Part shown: positions 1 through 23,916 of the stretch, one piece after another
Position numbering within the stretch: position 1 is the first letter of the stretch
Layout of the letters: each line of letters begins with the position of its first letter
Origin: Azolla pinnata
Taxonomy: Eukaryota; Streptophyta; Polypodiopsida; Salviniales; Salviniaceae
Direction: 5' to 3'
Length of the DNA stretch: 39,973 nt
Assembly: GCA_037176905.1 (NCBI GenBank)
Contig: JBBBWG010031509.1
Location: forward strand, 4,983 to 44,955
The notes under the pieces: generated by a model
Told to the model about the DNA's origin: nothing
Database searches by the model: none
Seen by the model: the letters and a program-made list of their open reading frames with translations, nothing else
Position numbers and translations under genes: made by a program

Positions 1-850
1 GGCTCCAATGGACAAGTGTGAAACCGTCCAAACCCTAGAAGAAGCAAAAACCCTAGAAAAGGCCGAAACCTTCTGTTCCTTCTGCTTTGTTCTGCTCTGC
101 AGATTTCTCTGCTTAACGATTTGAGCTGAGCTAAGCTAAGCCATTGTCGGTATCTAGCATCATCTGAATCAATCCAGTATATGATATCCACGTATCTGAT
201 CTGATTCTGATTCTGATTCTAATTCTGATTCTGATTCTAGTCTGACTTGGCCATCTTATCAGGTTTCATTCCCAGGCTCCAATGGACAAGTGTGAAACCG
301 TCCAAACCCTAGAAGTAGCAAAAACCCTAGAAAAGGCCGAAACCTTCTGTTCCTTCTGCTTCGTTCTGCTCTGCAGATTTCTCTGCTTAACGAGTTGAGT
401 TGAGCTGAGCTAAGCCATTGTCGGTATCTAGCATCATCTGAATCAATCCAGTATATGATATCCACGTATCTGATCTGATTTTGATTTTGATTTTGATTTT
501 GACTCTGGTCTGACTTGGCCATCTTATCAGGTTTCATTCCTGGGCTCCGATGGACAAGTGTGAAACCGTCCAAAAAACCCTAGAAAAGGCCGAAACCTTC
601 TGTTCCTTCTGCTTCGTTTTGCTCTGCAGATTTCCTCTGCTTAACGAGTTGAGCTGAGCTGAGCCCATTGCCGGTATCTAGCATCATCTGAATCAATCCA
701 GCATATGATCTCCACGTATCTGATTCTGATTCTGAGTCTGATTCTGGTCTGACTTGGCCATCTTATCGGTTTTCATTCCCAGGCTCCAATGGACAAGTGT
801 GAAACCGTCCAAACCCTAGAAGAAGCCAAAACCCTAAAACCCTGTTCTCC
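1..850. repeat. Tandem repeat, ~240-274 bp unit, about 3.2 copies, telo-box bearing
   Basis: Near-identical units begin with GGCTCCAATGGACAAGTG at about 1, 275, 543 (one base changed) and 782, so spacing is 274, 268 and 239 bp. Each unit carries one or two AAACCCTAG telo-box-like motifs, a TTCTGTTCCTTCTGC stretch, a TGAGCTGAGC stretch and a variable run of TCTGAT/TTTGAT hexamers. The hexamer run is different in each copy and explains most of the length variation. The array is cut by the left window edge, so more copies may lie outside. The short ORFs within it are periodic by-products of the repeat. Confidence 0.9.
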
Positions 851-2653
851 TTCCGCTTCGTTCTCTGCTCTGCAGGTTTCCCCTGCTTCTCGAGCTCCTT
901 CCTCGCCCTGCGCTTCGGCGCAGACGACCCGATCGAATCCTTTCGAAGGGAAGAGTGGAAACGCAACCATGCACCCCGCAGAGGACTCGTGGCTTCTGCT
1001 CTTGTCCCTGCGTCTGTGTGTGTTTTCTCTTGGACCGTGTTGCGCTTCCTTAGTTACCCTTCGCACATCCGCATGGAGGATTCAATCCTCCTGTCTCGCA
1101 CCTCCAGACAAGCCTGCTTCCGGGGTCCTTTCTTTCTTTCTTTCCGCTCAGGAAAATGGAGAGAGTAGGTATGTTGGTGGGCGATCCCGCCCGCATCTCT
1201 TCTGGCCCCCTTTCTGTGCAGGTCTTGGGTCGAAGTTGCGTGTACATTCCCTCTCTTCTCCTCTCAACTGGTTTGGTTTCGGAACGGTTCCGATAGTAGG
1301 GCATGGATCCGTTGTTTTTCCGTCGACATGATCTGTTGTGTGTGTGTTGATGCTGACCCTGAAGATCGTTAGGAAGAATGTAACTGCGGGCTCTGTTTGC
1401 GTAGCTTGTTTGAAACCCTAAATGATGGCCCATGGCGCATGCTGCAAGGCATGTACGAGGAGGTTCTGCTGCCTAAAAAGCTGGAGATCGCATGAGAACA
1501 GTGTTAGCAAGTGTGTTGATATGGTTCCTTCTTTGCTGCATTTCTTTTGCCTATAGGACCTGATCAGTTTGCAGTGTTGCTGGGACGGACGCTGGAGTTT
1601 TTCCCTAAAGCATGATACAAGCTCTGGGTCTGTCGTGCATATCTCTCTTCTCCTCATTTGCACTCTGAACTATCAAACCCCAATCGCTCTTTGACGATGC
1701 AATGATTTCATAAGCATGGTAGAGATCAGTATCATCAATGCTTGGGCGTTATGAAGACGTTCCTTGCGGGCGAACTTCCTTGATAGTTGCTCGGGCGAAT
1801 GTGAGTGCAAATCACGTGGATCGATCGAATGTCGAAGACTAAATTGGAAGTGTATAAAAACACACTAAACGCAGTGAAGCCAACAATGCACGACATTTGT
1901 GCTGTGAAGGTCAGATTAGGCGGGCAACCGAAGATCATATACCATGATTGCTAACACTTTCAAGTGCCAACAGACTTTTGAAACAGTAACAGTTAGTTGT
2001 GTAAGCTAAGTTGATCTCAATAGGCAATCAAGGCTCAAAACCAACATCTGGATCAGTAGCCCATAATGCAATTGTAGATGCAATTCTGTCGTTGATGCAA
2101 TTGTTGATAACAATGGCAAAAGATAATAAATGTAGTAGCTCAAATGCATGTCATTGGGCCGGTACAGAAGAGAACTGCTATTTATGTGGCACCAAAATCT
2201 ACTGGCATCTGATGGAATAAGCTTGATGTTAAGCAAATACTTCTAATTGGTTGTTGTAAATGAGCACAACTGAGGTCTAATCAGAATACGCTGTTGCAGT
2301 TGCTCAAAATATATCTTGGTTATATAAGTGGGTACATCCACAAAACATAGCCCATTTTCTGTTCCCAAAATGTAAACAAACCATATACGCACATTTTCAT
2401 AAAGCGATGTAGAGTACTTACTGATAACTCATTTTATTGGATCGAAGGGGACAAATATTTGCAGAGGAATTTTTCAAAAGAAGAGCACGTCTATAGGGCA
2501 TTGAGGATTTTACATAATGAATCTTTTGATTCATTCCCCAGACCCTAGGTAGGGTCCAATAAAAATGATAAGATCTACTGCGGAACTAGCTAAGATATGT
2601 AAATGTGAAAATGAAGATTTGTATTATACCGCTGCAAAATCCAATCGGAAATA
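851..2653. other. No gene recognised; region 3' of the ECA3-type gene
   Basis: From about 851 to 1330 the sequence is GC-richer, with a CTTTCTTTCTTTC run near 1130-1143. It resembles the leader of a transcript that would follow the telo-box repeats, but no open frame there resembles a known protein. From 1400 to 2650 I see only AT-rich sequence with short open frames. The part next to 2653 should hold the 3' UTR of the minus-strand pump gene. A possible poly(A) signal for it (AATAAA on the minus strand) lies at 2433-2438. Confidence 0.5.
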
Positions 2654-14474
<11,821 letters not shown>

Positions 14475-14852
14475 CTTCTCTACGCTTGATATAACTCTCC
14501 AGTTTCTCTCGCCTTCTCTCTCTTCTCTCTCTCTCTCTCTCTCTGGTTTCCAGATACCAGATGCGGAAGCTGGAAATGCAAGACAATTGAGATCAAGAAG
14601 AGCTCCTTCCGCTGCTGCTGCTGCTGCTGCTTTGTCTTCTCCTCCTCCTTCCACAGCTTCTTGGATTCGCAAGCTTCTGCATCTCGCAGTCTTTATTCCA
14701 TCGCGCCCCTGTTTCTGAGCAGCACAAGAAGCAAAGGCACACAAAATCCATCGGCTTTGGCTTTTTGCTTTTTGCTTTTTGCTTTTTGCCTTTTGCTTTT
14801 TGCTTCTCGCGTTTTGCTTTTCGCGTTCTGCCTTCTGCTTTTCTACTTGCTT
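14475..14852. repeat. ECA3 5' flank with simple repeats: CT run, (GCT)7, TTTTGC array
   Basis: Just upstream of the ECA3 start codon there is a CT run at about 14513-14544, a perfect (GCT)7 at 14611-14631, and a TTTTGC hexamer array decaying into TTCTGC/TTTCGC at about 14755-14852. On the gene's own strand these read as GA-rich and GCAAAA-rich sequence, typical of plant 5' UTRs and core promoters. The transcription start is not defined by the sequence. Confidence 0.75.
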
Positions 14853-15569
14853 CTTCGTGACTGCTTTTTTCCAACCTTCCAATTTACACGTTGGAAATCT
14901 CGAGCATCGGTGAATGTGTGTCTGATCGGCTCGATCGCAATCGGCGCCCGATGATGTTGTTCGTGCTGAGATCGGCGACGAGCATTGATGCAATCGGTAT
15001 TGATCTGATTTGAGCAAGTGACTTGGGCGTATGAGCAAACGGATGCTGATTGCAGCAGTTTGTGGGGTAGAAAATGGCTTGTTTGCGGCAGGAGATCATG
15101 GTAATTGTAGCTTACACAAAACACACGATTTCGCGAGTCGATGGGAGCTCATAAATAGTCTCACGATTCGGTATATATGGAAAGCCAGATGCTCCAACTA
15201 TGTGTTTACAAACAGAGGAGCCTCTGTGAGAGAAATTTTGATAGAATCTATCACCACGAATCTTAGACAATTTGAAATCACGAGTGGTTGTGTAGTTCCA
15301 TTCAGGTTGCAACCCCCATCAGCCATATAGAAGAGCCCTCTTGCCTGAATCTTTTGAAAACCAAGTTGCCGGGTTAGAGCAACATCCATGTTGCTTTCAA
15401 ACTGTTGGGAGAGTCTCTTGTCCTCGGAATACCTTTGCTTCTTTCCGCGCCCCAGAGTATTCCTATAAGCCCATATGATTTTCTAAATAAGTCCTCTGCT
15501 ATGGTTTTTTTAACATGTCTTTTTCATTAAAGCCTTTAGTTGGATAGAAATCTCTAGGTGTGGGTTCTC
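14853..15569. other. Divergent intergenic region, nothing recognised
   Basis: This lies between the ECA3 5' flank and the W-box-rich array. I see no conserved open frame, no RNA gene and no mobile-element termini. It should contain part of the ECA3 promoter. Confidence 0.5.
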
Positions 15570-16955
15570 AAAGTCAAGGCATAAGTTTTGCGGGTCCTCC
15601 ATGTAAAAAATATAGCACCCACAAGGCATCAAAGCGATGAATCGAGTCTTCTTGAAAGGCTTTCGATAAAGAGTTTGTTGAAGTGAAATGTTAGCTTGTC
15701 TAGAAATCTAGAGGCTTATTTTAATCAAGGCTTTTGAAACGATTGTTACGAGTAGGTCATTGAAGTCAAAACCTTCTTAATTTTCCGTAAAATGGCTCTT
15801 CTGTCAAAGTCGAGGATTTTTTAGTCAAGGGGGTTTGGAAGTCAAGATTCATTGAGTCTTCCAACAAAGACCTTTGTTGTGAGGCTTCAAACTCTAGCCT
15901 CTAAAAGCGTCGTAGACCGACTCTTACTCTTGTTGCATGACTAGTGGGCAATAAGGCTTTTTTATTGGGCCTGTGACTATCTTATTTGGGGTTTTCCCTG
16001 TCTCTTGCAAGGATGGATGGGCCAATTCTAGAGGCGAGGCTAAAGTCATTGAACAATGGCTTTTGGTCAAAGTCGAGGCACGGAAAGACTTTATGTCAAA
16101 GTTGGGTTCGCTCAAAGGTAAAAGAGGGAAAGACTTCAGGTCAAAGTCGATTCGGGGAAAGACCTCAGGTCAAAGTCAAGATAGGGAAAGACTTCAGGTC
16201 AAAGTCGATGCGGGGAAAGACCTCAAGTCAAAGTCAAGATAGGGAAAGACTTTAGGTCAAGATCGAGGTAGGGAAAGACTTTAGGTCAAACTCAAGGTAG
16301 AATAGCGGGTTCAATCAAAGGTGAAAGTCGATGCAGGGAAAGAATATAGGTCAAAGCCTGAGGCAGGGAAAGACTATAGGTCAAGTTCAAGGACTTTAGG
16401 GCAAAGTCAAGACAAGGAAAGACTTTAGGTTAAGTCCGAGGACTTTAGGGCAAAGTCAAGTCAAGGAAAGACTTCAGGTCAAAGTCGGAGGTAGGGAAAG
16501 AGCTTAGGTCAAGTCCGCAGACTTTAGGGCAAAGTGAAGTCACGGAAAGACTTCAGGTCAAAGCTGAGCCGAAAGGCTTCAAGTCAGGTCAATAATGGTA
16601 AAAGTAAAGACTGATAAAAGTCAAGATCGGTAAAAATCAAGATTGGTCCAAGTCAAAATTGATCAATGTCAAGTTTGGTCAAAGTCAAAACAGATCAAAG
16701 TCAAAATTGAAACTCATAACTGGTCAATCAGTGAAAGTCAAGATCGGTGAAAGTCAAGATTGGTGAGAGTAAAGATCGGTGAGAGTCAAGATCGATCAAA
16801 GTAAAGACGGGTCAAACTCAAGACGGGTCAAAGGCAAGACTGATAAATGTATAAAATGTTAAAAGTAAAGACAGGTCAAAGTCAATAGTAGTCATGGTCA
16901 AGGATGGTCAAAGTCAAGATTAGTCAAAATCAAGGTTGGTCAAAGTCTCATAGGA
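15570..16955. repeat. Degenerate GGTCAAAGTCAAG tandem array, W-box dense
   Basis: Scattered AGTCAAG/GTCAAAG words begin near 15570. The array is dense from about 16065 to 16945. In the first half the unit is about 30-35 bp (GGTCAAAGTC-GAGG-AGGGAAAGACTTCA). In the second half it is about 15-20 bp (GTCAAGATCGGTGAAA). By hand I count about 36 GGTCAA or AGTCAA hexamers between 16065 and 16946, all in the same orientation. On the minus strand these read TTGACC/TTGACT, the WRKY W-box. Short open frames across it are repeat by-products. Confidence 0.85.
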
Positions 16956-16991
16956 CCGTTTGACGACAGTCTTAGGGTTAGGACTGTCTTA

Positions 16992-17000
16992 TTAGGGTTT
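16992..17000 (+). promoter_or_regulatory. Telo-box (TTAGGGTTT) near cyclin L transcription start
   Basis: TTAGGGTTT is the reverse complement of the plant telo-box AAACCCTAA, which in established work clusters near start sites of growth and RNA-processing genes. A second TTAGGGTTA lies just upstream at about 16972. It sits roughly 430 bp before the cyclin L start codon, at the edge of a CT-rich leader. Function is inferred from position only. Confidence 0.5.
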
Positions 17001-17084
17001 CGCTGTTTTTCTGTGCAGGGAAGACGAAGGAAGAAGAAGGGAATTTTGTTCTCCGGCCATAGCTTCCATGAGAAGCTTCTCTTC

Positions 17085-17402
17085 TGCTTCTTCCTCCTCC
17101 TCCTCCTCCGCCTCCTCCTTCTGGAGCTTCTGAAGCTTCGTCTTTGCTTCTGCTTCTCTGGTTTTTCTTCCGTTCTTTCTTTCGTAGTCTTCATCGTCTT
17201 CTTCTTCTTCTTCTTCTTCTTCTCCTTTCTGTGGACAATTTCGTCTTTGTTTCGGCTTCTCTGCCTTCCCCCCCCTCCATTCCTCCTTCCTGATTCTCCG
17301 TTCTCGCCATTTATTGCTCTCCTTCTTCGGCGGCCACTACTACTACTACCACAAGAACACACAACTACCACTACTGCTGCTTCTTCTTCTTCTTCTTCTG
17401 CG
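17085..17402 (+). repeat. CTT/CCT/ACT-rich low-complexity leader of cyclin L gene
   Basis: There are CTCCTC runs near 17090-17118, CTTCTT runs near 17194-17227 and CTACTACTAC/TTCTTC runs near 17336-17400. This is a normal composition for a plant 5' UTR. The frame upstream of the cyclin start is open but encodes only Phe/Leu/Ser-rich low-complexity sequence. Confidence 0.7.
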
Positions 17403-17432
17403 TTCTTCCCGTGTTCTCAGAGACGACGCCTC

Positions 17433-20400
17433 ATGATCTATACCGCCATCGATACGTTCTACTTGACGCAGGAGCAGCTGCTCGATTCTCCATCGCGCAA
17501 GGATGAAATCGATGAACTGACAGAGAACAATCTTCGTCTCTACGGATGCGAGCTCATTCAAGAAGGCGGAATCCTTCTCAAATTGTAAGTCTCCTCTCCT
17601 CCGTATATCGCTTTCCCTTCTCGTATCTGATGCAGCAGAATGAAACTTAGGGGTTATTGCTAGGTTTATTCAACACAGAAGAATGAAGTTCAGGGGTTTC
17701 TTCTAGAAAAATGAGATTTAGAATTTTTACTAGAAGAATTGGATGTTTTACTGTTTGTCTTTTCTCTGATTTTAACTGCTCGTCCCCACTTAGTTCCACA
17801 TGAAAACGGAGCTCGTTGCATTTGCCAGGGTTTCATCTTCACGTATTATGATACATTCATGTAGGCCGGTTTGTTCTTATTATATCTATTATAATTTAAC
17901 AGAGTTGAGGAATTTACATAGTTACACTGAACTTTTCCGTAGAGTGGTCAAGTCCATTTTGATCTCGCCATATTACTAGACTGGTTTATCTATCTCGATT
18001 AATGCCTTTTTTTCTTTCTTGATTTTAGAGATTTTAGCTGAAAATGCTATTATGCCTCAAAAGGAATCAGTGCTTCTATCTTGTCCAGGATTGTGAGAAT
18101 AAAGAATGAAGTTCATGATATACCGTAATGCCTTCAGAATAATCAATTTTAATGTTTTGTTTAGCTAGATAGAACATACCCTTTTTTTTTCTAGCTGAGT
18201 TGTCTGTATGCTTCTCAATGATTTAGGAGAGAGGGGTAATATGTTGGATTTCCAGACTACTTAATAGCATGGTGGTCTGATATTTCGAAAATAGGAAAGT
18301 TAACAATCACTTTAGCTCATACTCTACTATAGAGTCACTGTATCTCCTGCTTTGGGGGAATGAAGATGATATTTTCACAAGTGATGGGGTTTTCACCATC
18401 AATGAGCTCCCTTACATGGCTATATTGAATTAATTTAAAAGTTTTATGCAAATTCTGAAGAGGCCGGTGCGTTTCACAACATCTTAACATGCCATCAGTG
18501 TTGTTGGAGGTGCTTTTTCTTACAAGGTGGTGCTTAATTTTAAGATTAGCACTGTTTTCATCTACATTGGATTCTAATGTATTCCATACGCATAGTGTCA
18601 TCCATTACTCAATTATGGGTACTTCTCCTACTAGTGAGTTTCTGATATTATTATATTGGATCATTCTGGATGTTTGTAATTCTGCAGATAGGTGCCGATG
18701 ATCCTCTTTGTAATCATCCATAGTATTCAATTAATTATGGTGTATGCATATTCTTTGATATTTTCTGAGTTCCGAGATTTCTGAACAATGGTCTTCGGCA
18801 CTCACTTCTATTCTGGAAACATTTGATCTAAACGTCTTGTTACTTTTTTTTTCTATCAAATCTTTGTTTTGTTTTATCCAGTGTGGTCCGGAAAATTTCC
18901 CAGATTTCGTATGTGCTATTAAGATTCATGATATCTTGTATGTCAAAGAGGTGTTGACATTCATTATAGCTTGTAAGAATCACCATTTCATATTGCTGTA
19001 AGGATGCATAGCAGTAATTGATAAATGAAACTATCTTAAAGATACATATGTAAGATAGCTGCAGACTTTTTGCAAAAAACAAAAATTTCCCATTTTACCC
19101 CTGAAAATGTTGTGGGTAAAATGGGAATATCGCATAAGAGTAACATACAGTTTAGGTAATTTAATTAGTAATAAACAGAACAAAAGAAATAAATAAAGAC
19201 GGTTCTATTATAGGAGGAAACACAGATTTTTCTAACAGGAGAGCAGGCAGACTCTAGGAAAACTGGCTACAAAACCAGTAGAAACATTAGAAAACAGATT
19301 GGTTTGTGTAAAAGTGGCGCTGCTAGGGAAATAAGGCAGGAAGCAAAGTCCAGTCTTGTGAATTCTCAGCAGAAACGGATGAAAGAAGCAAAAACAAGAA
19401 CAGAATATAGGAAACAAAAGTGTTTTCCAATCTGATAGGCTACTTAAAATGAAATTGGTGGAAAAATTATGAGATGAAGCCTTTTCCAAATTAGATGGAA
19501 GTGGAAGTGGATGAAGTAGATGGTTGAGGAGGAAGAAGAGGAAGATCATATGATGATGGAGGTGGGGAGGAGGAAGTTAGGTGCATATTCATTAATATGT
19601 GTTTTTAATTTAGATGCATATTCATTAGAATGATGATCTGAGCTTATCATGTTATAGTCTACTTACTGGTCATGAAACGTAGAATACATATTTTCTTAAG
19701 TGAATGCTGATGTATTTTACTCTCATAGGGACTGAGTTTTCTTATTATTTAATTTATTATACCTGCAGACCTCAGGCTGTTATGGCTACTGGTCAGGTGC
19801 TGCTTCATCGATTTTTCTGCAAGAAGTCATTTGCCAGGTTCAATGTGAAGGTGCGTGCTTCAGTTGTACTTCTGTTTTCTCATGACCATTCTTGATTATA
19901 ATGGTTATTCAAGATTCAAACCATAACCTCCCTTGCTGTGACCATTCTCACAGAGAGTAGCTGCTAGCTGCCTGTGGCTTGCTGCAAAACTTGAGGAAAG
20001 TCCAAAGAAAGCTCAACACGTTCTGAATGTCTTCAATAGGATGGAACGACGACGGGAAAACAAATCTCTAGACCTCCTAGATCCTTTTTCTAAGGTCAGT
20101 TTAAAATCATTTTACAACTTAGATGCATGATCGGGCATTAAATAGCACTTAATGTGTTGGATAATATCCTTTAATTGATAGTCTCTCTATTTGCAGAGAT
20201 ATGAAGAATTGAAAATTGATCTCATAAGAACAGAACGTCACCTTCTAAAAGAGATGGGATTTATCTGTCATGTAGAGCATCCGCATAAATTCATCATCAA
20301 TTATTTGCTGCAGCTTCAAGCACCTCCAGAAATGATGCAAGAAGCATGGAACCTTGCAAATGACAGGTGAACCCATCTATTTGGATCACATTACTCGTTA

Positions 20401-21907
20401 TTTTATTTGAGATGTTGAAAATAATGATCTTGATTTTAGATTTTCTGATGATTCTGATAAATTAGGGCTGTGGTTTAATTTCTTGTTTACTGCTCAGCTT
20501 AAGGACTACTCTATCAGTCCGTTTCAAGAGTGAAGTAGTTGCATGTGGTGTTGTCTATGCTGCTGCTCGGAGGTTCAATGTCTGCTTGCCAGAATCTCCT
20601 CCTTGGTGGAAGGTATTTGATGCTGAGAAAGATGAAATTGATGAAGTATGCAGGGTTTTGGCAAATCTTTACAGGCAGCCAAAGGCTAAATATGTTGAGG
20701 TTGCCAAAGATTCGAAGTCATTTGTATTGACAAGTAGGGCGTGGGAACCATCATTGAGTGTAAAGGTAATTTTCCTACCCCAGAGAATAGAACTATCTCC
20801 AAAGAACCTTTTGTTACATCCATCACTAAGCCTTGTAATTGCAGGATTCTTTGTCAGGTACTGTACATGCTAATGGAAGTAAAGTAGAACAAGCTCTTGT
20901 ATCAAATGTGGATAGTTGTGATACACAGATTCAAGTAGCAGTAGACAAGAACCCATCGAAGCCGTATGAAGAGACAGTAGCATCCACTAATAATGGAGGT
21001 GTTTTGAATGAGGCAGTAAAAACTGTTTCAGCTGAAGGTGAAGCTCCTGATAGAAGTCAAGGAGCAGCTTTCCCAGACAGAAAAATTAAAGAGAAGGAAA
21101 AGGATAGAGCAAAATCTCGAGAGAAAGGAAAGGAAAGGGATCGAGATCATGAGAAGATGCGTGATAGGGACAGAAGCAAAGTTCGAGACTGTGACTATGA
21201 AAGGGAGCGAGAACGTGCCAAGGATAGGGATCATCGCAAGGATCGGAGTTCAGGTATTATTCAGTTTTCTTTTCTCTTTATATTTCCTTTTTCTCAACAT
21301 AGCGTGTGTTTCTTTACTGTTGAATAAAACCTATGCTTTATACCCGCTCTTTTAGGAAAGTAAAATTGTTGTTCAATATGAAAAATAATCCACAACGTTT
21401 TTGACAATTGTGTAACTAACACCATTAGTGGTGAATGAAAATGTTTAAGAAACTAAAATGAAACTTCAGGAACTCATGAACTCATGATATGCATCCAACC
21501 AGCCTTCCACTGCCAAATTATGATAGGATCTTGAAGTGCTATCTTGCATATGGGAAATTTTCTTCATCATAGATGTGCGTCATCGGATTCAGTGGACACT
21601 TCAGTTCTCTTTAGTGATGTAAAAGGTGATTTTTAATTGTTAACAGATTGTTGTTGAAAGTCCAAATGTTCTTTGTTCCAGGATATTCAGAGAAGGTGAG
21701 CAGACATCATGTATCAAACCGAGGTGTGATTCTCTGACATCATTCAAGTCATTTTATTGTTGACAAAGTGAGCTTGTATTGATTTTCTGAAAGGCATTTT
21801 AAAACGGACTAAATGTTTTTGCAGATAAGGAATATCACAGCTCAGAAAAAGATACATACAAAATCGCGAAGGACAAAGAACGACCTCGGCATCATCCTTA
21901 TTCATGA
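17433..21907 (+). CDS. CYCL1-1: Cyclin L (CYCL1-type), intact, 8 exons, 448 aa
   Basis: Cyclin L partners CDKG/CDK11-type kinases and acts in the nucleus on transcription and pre-mRNA splicing. Arabidopsis CYCL1 (MOS12) is needed for correct splicing of immune receptor transcripts. Exons: 17433-17584, 19769-19850, 19954-20094, 20197-20366, 20498-20765, 20845-21253, 21682-21723, 21825-21907. They sum to 1347 bp, with phases matching and GT-AG junctions throughout. The start MIYTAIDTFYL is the family N-terminus. Two cyclin folds cover roughly residues 40-250, with recognisable stretches PQAVMATGQVLLHRF, ASCLWLAAKLEE, HVEHPHKF, EAWNLANDSLRTTL and PPWWKVFDA. After a Ser/Thr-rich linker, residues about 350-407 are Arg/Asp/Glu/Lys-rich, the RS-like domain of L cyclins. 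The tail is His/Arg-rich and ends RHHPYS. Arabidopsis CYCL1 has 416 aa, so the length fits. Intron 1 is 2184 bp. The gene is head to head with the ECA3-type gene. Confidence 0.96.
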
Positions 21908-22868
21908 AGAAACTCACCAGCGTTTTCTCTCCTGGTTCCTTCTTTGTTTAATGCATAACTAATGATCCAACAGCAGCTGAAATCCAACACGAAAACATTC
22001 ATCTCACAAGGATTATTGATTTTGATCACTGGCTCTGCCAACTTTTTGCTTACTATTTCCCAAAGTGTGGACTTCTTGTAGAGATGACTCTTCTTGGCGA
22101 GGACAAAATTCAATGAAAAGATAAACCACATCTGAAGAGGGATAGCTGGATTCGGTCTGGGCTGCGCTGCCTCATAAGTTTACGGTCGGTTTCTGGACCC
22201 AATATGTAGTCTTGAATGCAAAAGCTTTCAAGTAAAACATATGGAATGTAATTTTAGTGATTTGTGAAACATTTTGTCAGCGTCTGACCACATCAATGTA
22301 TCAATGTGAAAAATGTGCAACAAAAAAGTTATCTACCGTATAGTGATTAAGTGCTTCGCTCTAAATGCTTTTTTTTAACAAATATTCTTATATTTTTTAT
22401 TCTTACAATGCATTATTATTGCGTATGTTTGCATTAACTGTATCAGCCCCCTAGTAACAGCTTACCACACTATTCTCATGCGGGGAAATGTGGCAGGAAG
22501 TTGTTGTTCTAATTTGCTGTGTAAGTGCGGATTGGATCGAGAGCTGAAAATTTTACATTCCAGCAGGTAAAATAACCAACAAATAAGCCCTTTAAGGACA
22601 GTAAGGTTTCTAGATCTTCAATATTATGGTTTTTAATACCTGAAAAAACTCCACTAAGTATCTTCTATTTTGTAGGAGATAAGGAAACACATCAAAGACT
22701 GGAATTGTTGTGTTTCAAAATTTAAGACATATCATGGGTTAGTTGCTGTGAAAGGTTGATGATGTTAATTATAATATCTTCATCTTAGATTTTCAAATTG
22801 TTAAACGTTTTTGACATTGATGCAAGTAACAGGGCTGTGGTGGAATATGTTTTGATAAGGTTGGAACC
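21908..22868. other. Cyclin L 3' UTR and intergenic sequence
   Basis: This should contain the 3' UTR of the cyclin gene. I see no confident poly(A) signal and no recognisable gene. Just before 22869 an acceptor-like site (GTAACAG at about 22832) could open an exon for the weak candidate that follows. Confidence 0.45.
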
Positions 22869-23916
22869 ATGTCTGCAGCTCGATCAAGAAAACCTGGTAA
22901 ATAGCTTTTCTTTACTATATAGAATTTAACAAGAAACTTGTTACCTTTTTTATTGTTTGTACTTGGATATTTTCTCGTCTTTTAATGTCTCTATCTAAAC
23001 ACTGATTTGCTCTATAAACTACATGTTATGATGTTCTATCCATGAAGTAAAGTTCATAACTCCTGTTGTATTTTCTCATGTTATTGAGAGCCCAGTGCAT
23101 GAGATAATTTCATAGATATGACCACAGGGCATCAATTGCTGCAAAGAGTCCCTAATGTCTATCATATCAGATGTAGGTTTCATCCAGTTATATTAACTTG
23201 GAGTCATTGCTTCCATATTACTCGTTGAGACTAGTTATATTATTAACTGAAGATCCTTCATCTGATGAAATCTAATCAGCTCGGTATTCTCCCATTAACT
23301 AGATAGAACCAGAAATAACCCCAAATTTTGCTGCTCTAAGAAAGGTATCCAGCTAACAGTATTCAGATGTTTGTTTACTGAAAATGAAAGTGTCGGAGAA
23401 CTGAATATAGAACTCTTCTAGCTGTATTGAGGCATAACTGCAGATGTCATCATGTGCTCTTGTTTATGTAGGGTACCCGCTTTCATTGAGTTAACCTTTC
23501 AGAAAGAGATCCTATCATTTCATACTGTATATTTTCTAATATTGTCCAATTTGAGGCAACCTTGATGATGCAGGGGCAGTTCATGGGAAGTTATTGTTTG
23601 CATTACATTCGGGTTCTCAAGTTATGTGCTCCATATTTGATATCCGAGGTATTCTGTAGAAATGCGAGCAATAAGCATTCGTGGAAGCTAGGCAAAAAAA
23701 CAACATTTCTATTGCATGATTGAGGGCTTTTCTTCCTATGGCAAAAATATCCATGTAACATTCTGTGTGTGATGTTGGGGTGTTTGAAGATTTATATGCA
23801 TTGTACTGTTATGGACTGGTTTCCATCAAAACATAGATGTGATTGGTTTCAAGAACATGTCCAGTACCATGAAGCCTTTTCAGCAAGAAAGCCATCTCTA
23901 CAATGGCGGACCTTGA
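22869..23916 (+). CDS. Weak candidate: three-exon small ORF, about 60 aa, unknown
   Basis: I do not recognise this product. An ATG at 22869 (context AACCATGTC, in-frame stop just upstream) can be spliced 22869-22896, 23574-23648, 23837-23916. The sites are GT-AG and the phases agree, giving 183 bp and a stop at 23914. The product would start MSAARSRKPG, continue AVHGKLLFALHSGS and end HLYNGGP. It has no signal peptide and no known motif. Open phase-matched frames this short can arise by chance. It could equally be part of a long cyclin L 3' transcript or a non-coding RNA. Confidence 0.2.

Noticed and set aside
789..1331. Plus-strand frame of 180 codons
   Set aside because: It begins inside the telo-box repeat and crosses CT-rich sequence; it has no conserved motif and is probably non-coding leader.
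17013..17432. In-frame N-terminal extension of cyclin L starting near 17013
   Set aside because: The frame is open but encodes only low-complexity Phe/Leu/Ser from a CTT-rich leader, while the family starts at MIYTAID (17433).
22133..22155. GAGGGATAGC, part of the miR390 sequence
   Set aside because: Ten bases match with no partner arm; this is a chance match.
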